Virus record (IMG/VR): IMGVR_UViG_3300005577_000098
Coordinates: 1-21,782 of that record
Reading direction: 5' to 3' (one strand)
DNA: 21,782 nt
Source of the DNA: a virus
In this document: piece after piece, positions 20,374 through 21,782 of the stretch
Layout: each line of letters opens with the position of its first letter
Numbering within the stretch: the stretch's first letter is position 1
Notes under the pieces: generated by a model
Seen by the model: the letters and a program-made list of their open reading frames with translations, nothing else
The model's database searches: none
Told to the model about the DNA's origin: nothing
Program-made: the position numbers and the translations under genes

Positions 20374-21782
20374 ATGGCGGTCAAGAACGCAGTCGCCAAG
20401 AACTGGAGCTCGTGGCTTCTGAATTTCGACAACACGCGCAACTCCGCGTACCCGAACGGGGACAAGCCGACCGGCTACGTCACCGCGCCGACGCTACTCG
20501 GACTGGATACCGACAGCGCGTCGCTGACGGGCGGCGAGAACAACAAGGGCCATTACGTCGAGGTTTACGGCTACAACCTGGGCCGCATTTCTGCGATAGG
20601 TACGTCGAGCGGCGTGCGCGCGTTCTTTCGCGATCCGTTGGGTGACAACGCCTGGCACGAGGTTGACAACTACCGTTGCCTGACGCTGCCGAAGGTGTTC
20701 TCGACACACCAGATCATGGCGTTGATCTTCCAGATCGGTTCGCTCGGCGGATCGATGGTCAACGGCCGTGTGCTCGACCTGAAGCTCACGGTCAACGGTA
20801 CGGACACCAACGTCCTGACCGCAGCGCTCACGATCCAGCCGGGTCGCACCTGGTACGTCGACAACGTCGCCGGCAGTGACGCGACGGGCAAGCCCGACGA
20901 CATCACCAAGCCGTTTCGCTACCTGCAGAACTACAGCGGGGCGTCAGCGGCCGTCAGCGGCTCGTTGTGGGCCGCCACGACCGCGCAGGGCGACACCGGC
21001 CTGCAACCCGGCGACTGCATCGTCATCCGCGCTAACAGCGGCACCCCCTACAGCGATCAGGTCGGCTTCGATGGTCGCTGGTGCCGGTTCCGTGAAGCGC
21101 GTCATCTTGGCACCGCTCCGAACGGCACGGTGGGACACGGTCGCATTCGCTTCACGCGCTACCCGGGCGCTGTTGGCGCCAATGCTCCGGAGACGCCCTA
21201 CTTCCAAGATCCTTCGGGTGGCCTAGGCGGTATTCACGGTGCCAACAGCGCCTACGCGAACCAAGCGCTCGGCACATGCACCGGCCAGTACGTGGCGATC
21301 AGCGGGTTGAAGGTTTTCAGCGCGGCCGCCAGCGGCTCGAGCGACGGGGCGCCGATCAACTTGCAGCAGGGCGCCGACTTCTGGTGGGTCAGCAACTGCG
21401 AGTTGTCGTGGCCGACGACGACGACGGCGCTCGCTGGCGCGCTGCCGGGTCAGGGCTACAACTGCCTGCTGCAGTGCAACTACATACACGATGTCGACTG
21501 CAATCAGTCGTCGATGACCAATCACGGCATCTACATCGGTTCGGGCGCGCAGAACTTCACGGCCAGCGCAATCGCGACGGCTGAATACATCGCCGCCGCC
21601 AAGAGTGGACCCTGCTCGCACAACTGGACGGTGCGTTGGAACCGCATTGAGGACATCCATGGCGGATCCGGCATCCAGTGGAACGACACCCAGGGTAGCG
21701 GCGACCATTTCATCGGCCACAAGGTCTATGGCAACTGGGTGCTGCGTGCCGCCAAGAACGGCATCACCGGGGCATCGTCGTT
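20374..21782 (+). CDS. beta-helix tailspike-like protein, C-terminus cut by window edge
   Basis: A frame of 469 codons opens at ATG 20374, four bases after the fibre stop, and runs off the right edge. The first 150 residues are a capping or attachment domain (KNWSSWLLNFDNTRNSAYPNG, then a beta-rich part with HYVEVYGYNLGRI). From about residue 157 the sequence has features of right-handed parallel beta-helix tailspikes and lyases: WYVDNVAGSDATGKPDDITKPFRYLQ, then LQPGDCIVIRANSGTPYSDQV, and later coils with NCELSW, QCNYIHDVDCNQ, NHGIYIGSG and WNRIEDIHGGSGIQWND. Phage tailspikes of this fold bind and often cut surface polysaccharide. The catalytic part, if any, may lie beyond the window. No strong ribosome-binding site is seen, so coupling to the fibre gene is likely. 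Confidence 0.75.
   Translation, partial: MAVKNAVAKNWSSWLLNFDNTRNSAYPNGDKPTGYVTAPTLLGLDTDSASLTGGENNKGHYVEVYGYNLGRISAIGTSSGVRAFFRDPLGDNAWHEVDNYRCLTLPKVFSTHQIMALIFQIGSLGGSMVNGRVLDLKLTVNGTDTNVLTAALTIQPGRTWYVDNVAGSDATGKPDDITKPFRYLQNYSGASAAVSGSLWAATTAQGDTGLQPGDCIVIRANSGTPYSDQVGFDGRWCRFREARHLGTAPNGTVGHGRIRFTRYPGAVGANAPETPYFQDPSGGLGGIHGANSAYANQALGTCTGQYVAISGLKVFSAAASGSSDGAPINLQQGADFWWVSNCELSWPTTTTALAGALPGQGYNCLLQCNYIHDVDCNQSSMTNHGIYIGSGAQNFTASAIATAEYIAAAKSGPCSHNWTVRWNRIEDIHGGSGIQWNDTQGSGDHFIGHKVYGNWVLRAAKNGITGASS

Overview
This window is most likely part of a temperate phage or prophage of a GC-rich Gram-negative proteobacterium. The evidence is a divergent repressor/Cro-like switch, a long run of tightly overlapping small early genes, an O-like replication protein followed directly by a DnaB-type helicase, RusA-, NinB- and NinX-like genes, a zinc-knuckle protein in the position of a late antiterminator, and a set of very large tail-fibre/tailspike genes. 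A small PEP-CTERM protein gene within the fibre block suggests a host with an exosortase system, as found in many environmental biofilm-forming Proteobacteria. The host genus cannot be read from the sequence.

Layout. (a) 1-1204, leftward: an HTH repressor, a small conserved prophage gene overlapping its 3' end, and a secreted protein running off the left edge. (b) 1205-1254: the immunity switch, with a near-consensus rightward promoter carrying an inverted-repeat operator and an almost leaderless Cro-like gene. (c) 1534-2875: a hypothetical gene, three tiny membrane-protein genes, a probable small leftward gene, an intrinsic terminator and a pair of helically phased direct repeats. (d) 2876-8006: a CII/CP76-like regulator, HNH-like and winged-helix genes, then the replication pair. 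Two mirror-symmetric clusters of GTCCGC/GCGGAC half-sites and a purine tract lie inside the O-like gene and look like a replication origin. (e) 8016-12418: small accessory and recombination genes, including a stand-alone FtsK-gamma domain, a DUF6915 protein, an HNH/NinB chimera, RusA, a Q-like protein and a NinX-like protein. (f) 12393-12556: a weak promoter candidate and five successive stem-loops, the last an excellent intrinsic terminator, which is where a Q-controlled late leader would be expected. (g) 12571-13496: a lipoprotein with an apparent frame break, micro-genes and a 200-bp non-coding stretch. (h) 13497-21782, rightward: a fibre protein with pentapeptide repeats, a GH5-type glycoside hydrolase tail protein, a leftward PEP-CTERM gene, a 959-residue fibre with internal duplication, and a beta-helix tailspike-like protein cut by the right edge.

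How it fits together. The left part decides lysis versus lysogeny, the middle replicates and recombines the genome, and the right part builds host-recognition structures. A GH5-like enzyme and a beta-helix protein in the fibre block, together with a PEP-CTERM gene, suggest a phage that meets a polysaccharide-covered host. No integrase, terminase, capsid, portal, holin or endolysin gene is visible; those modules must lie outside the window or be unrecognisable here.
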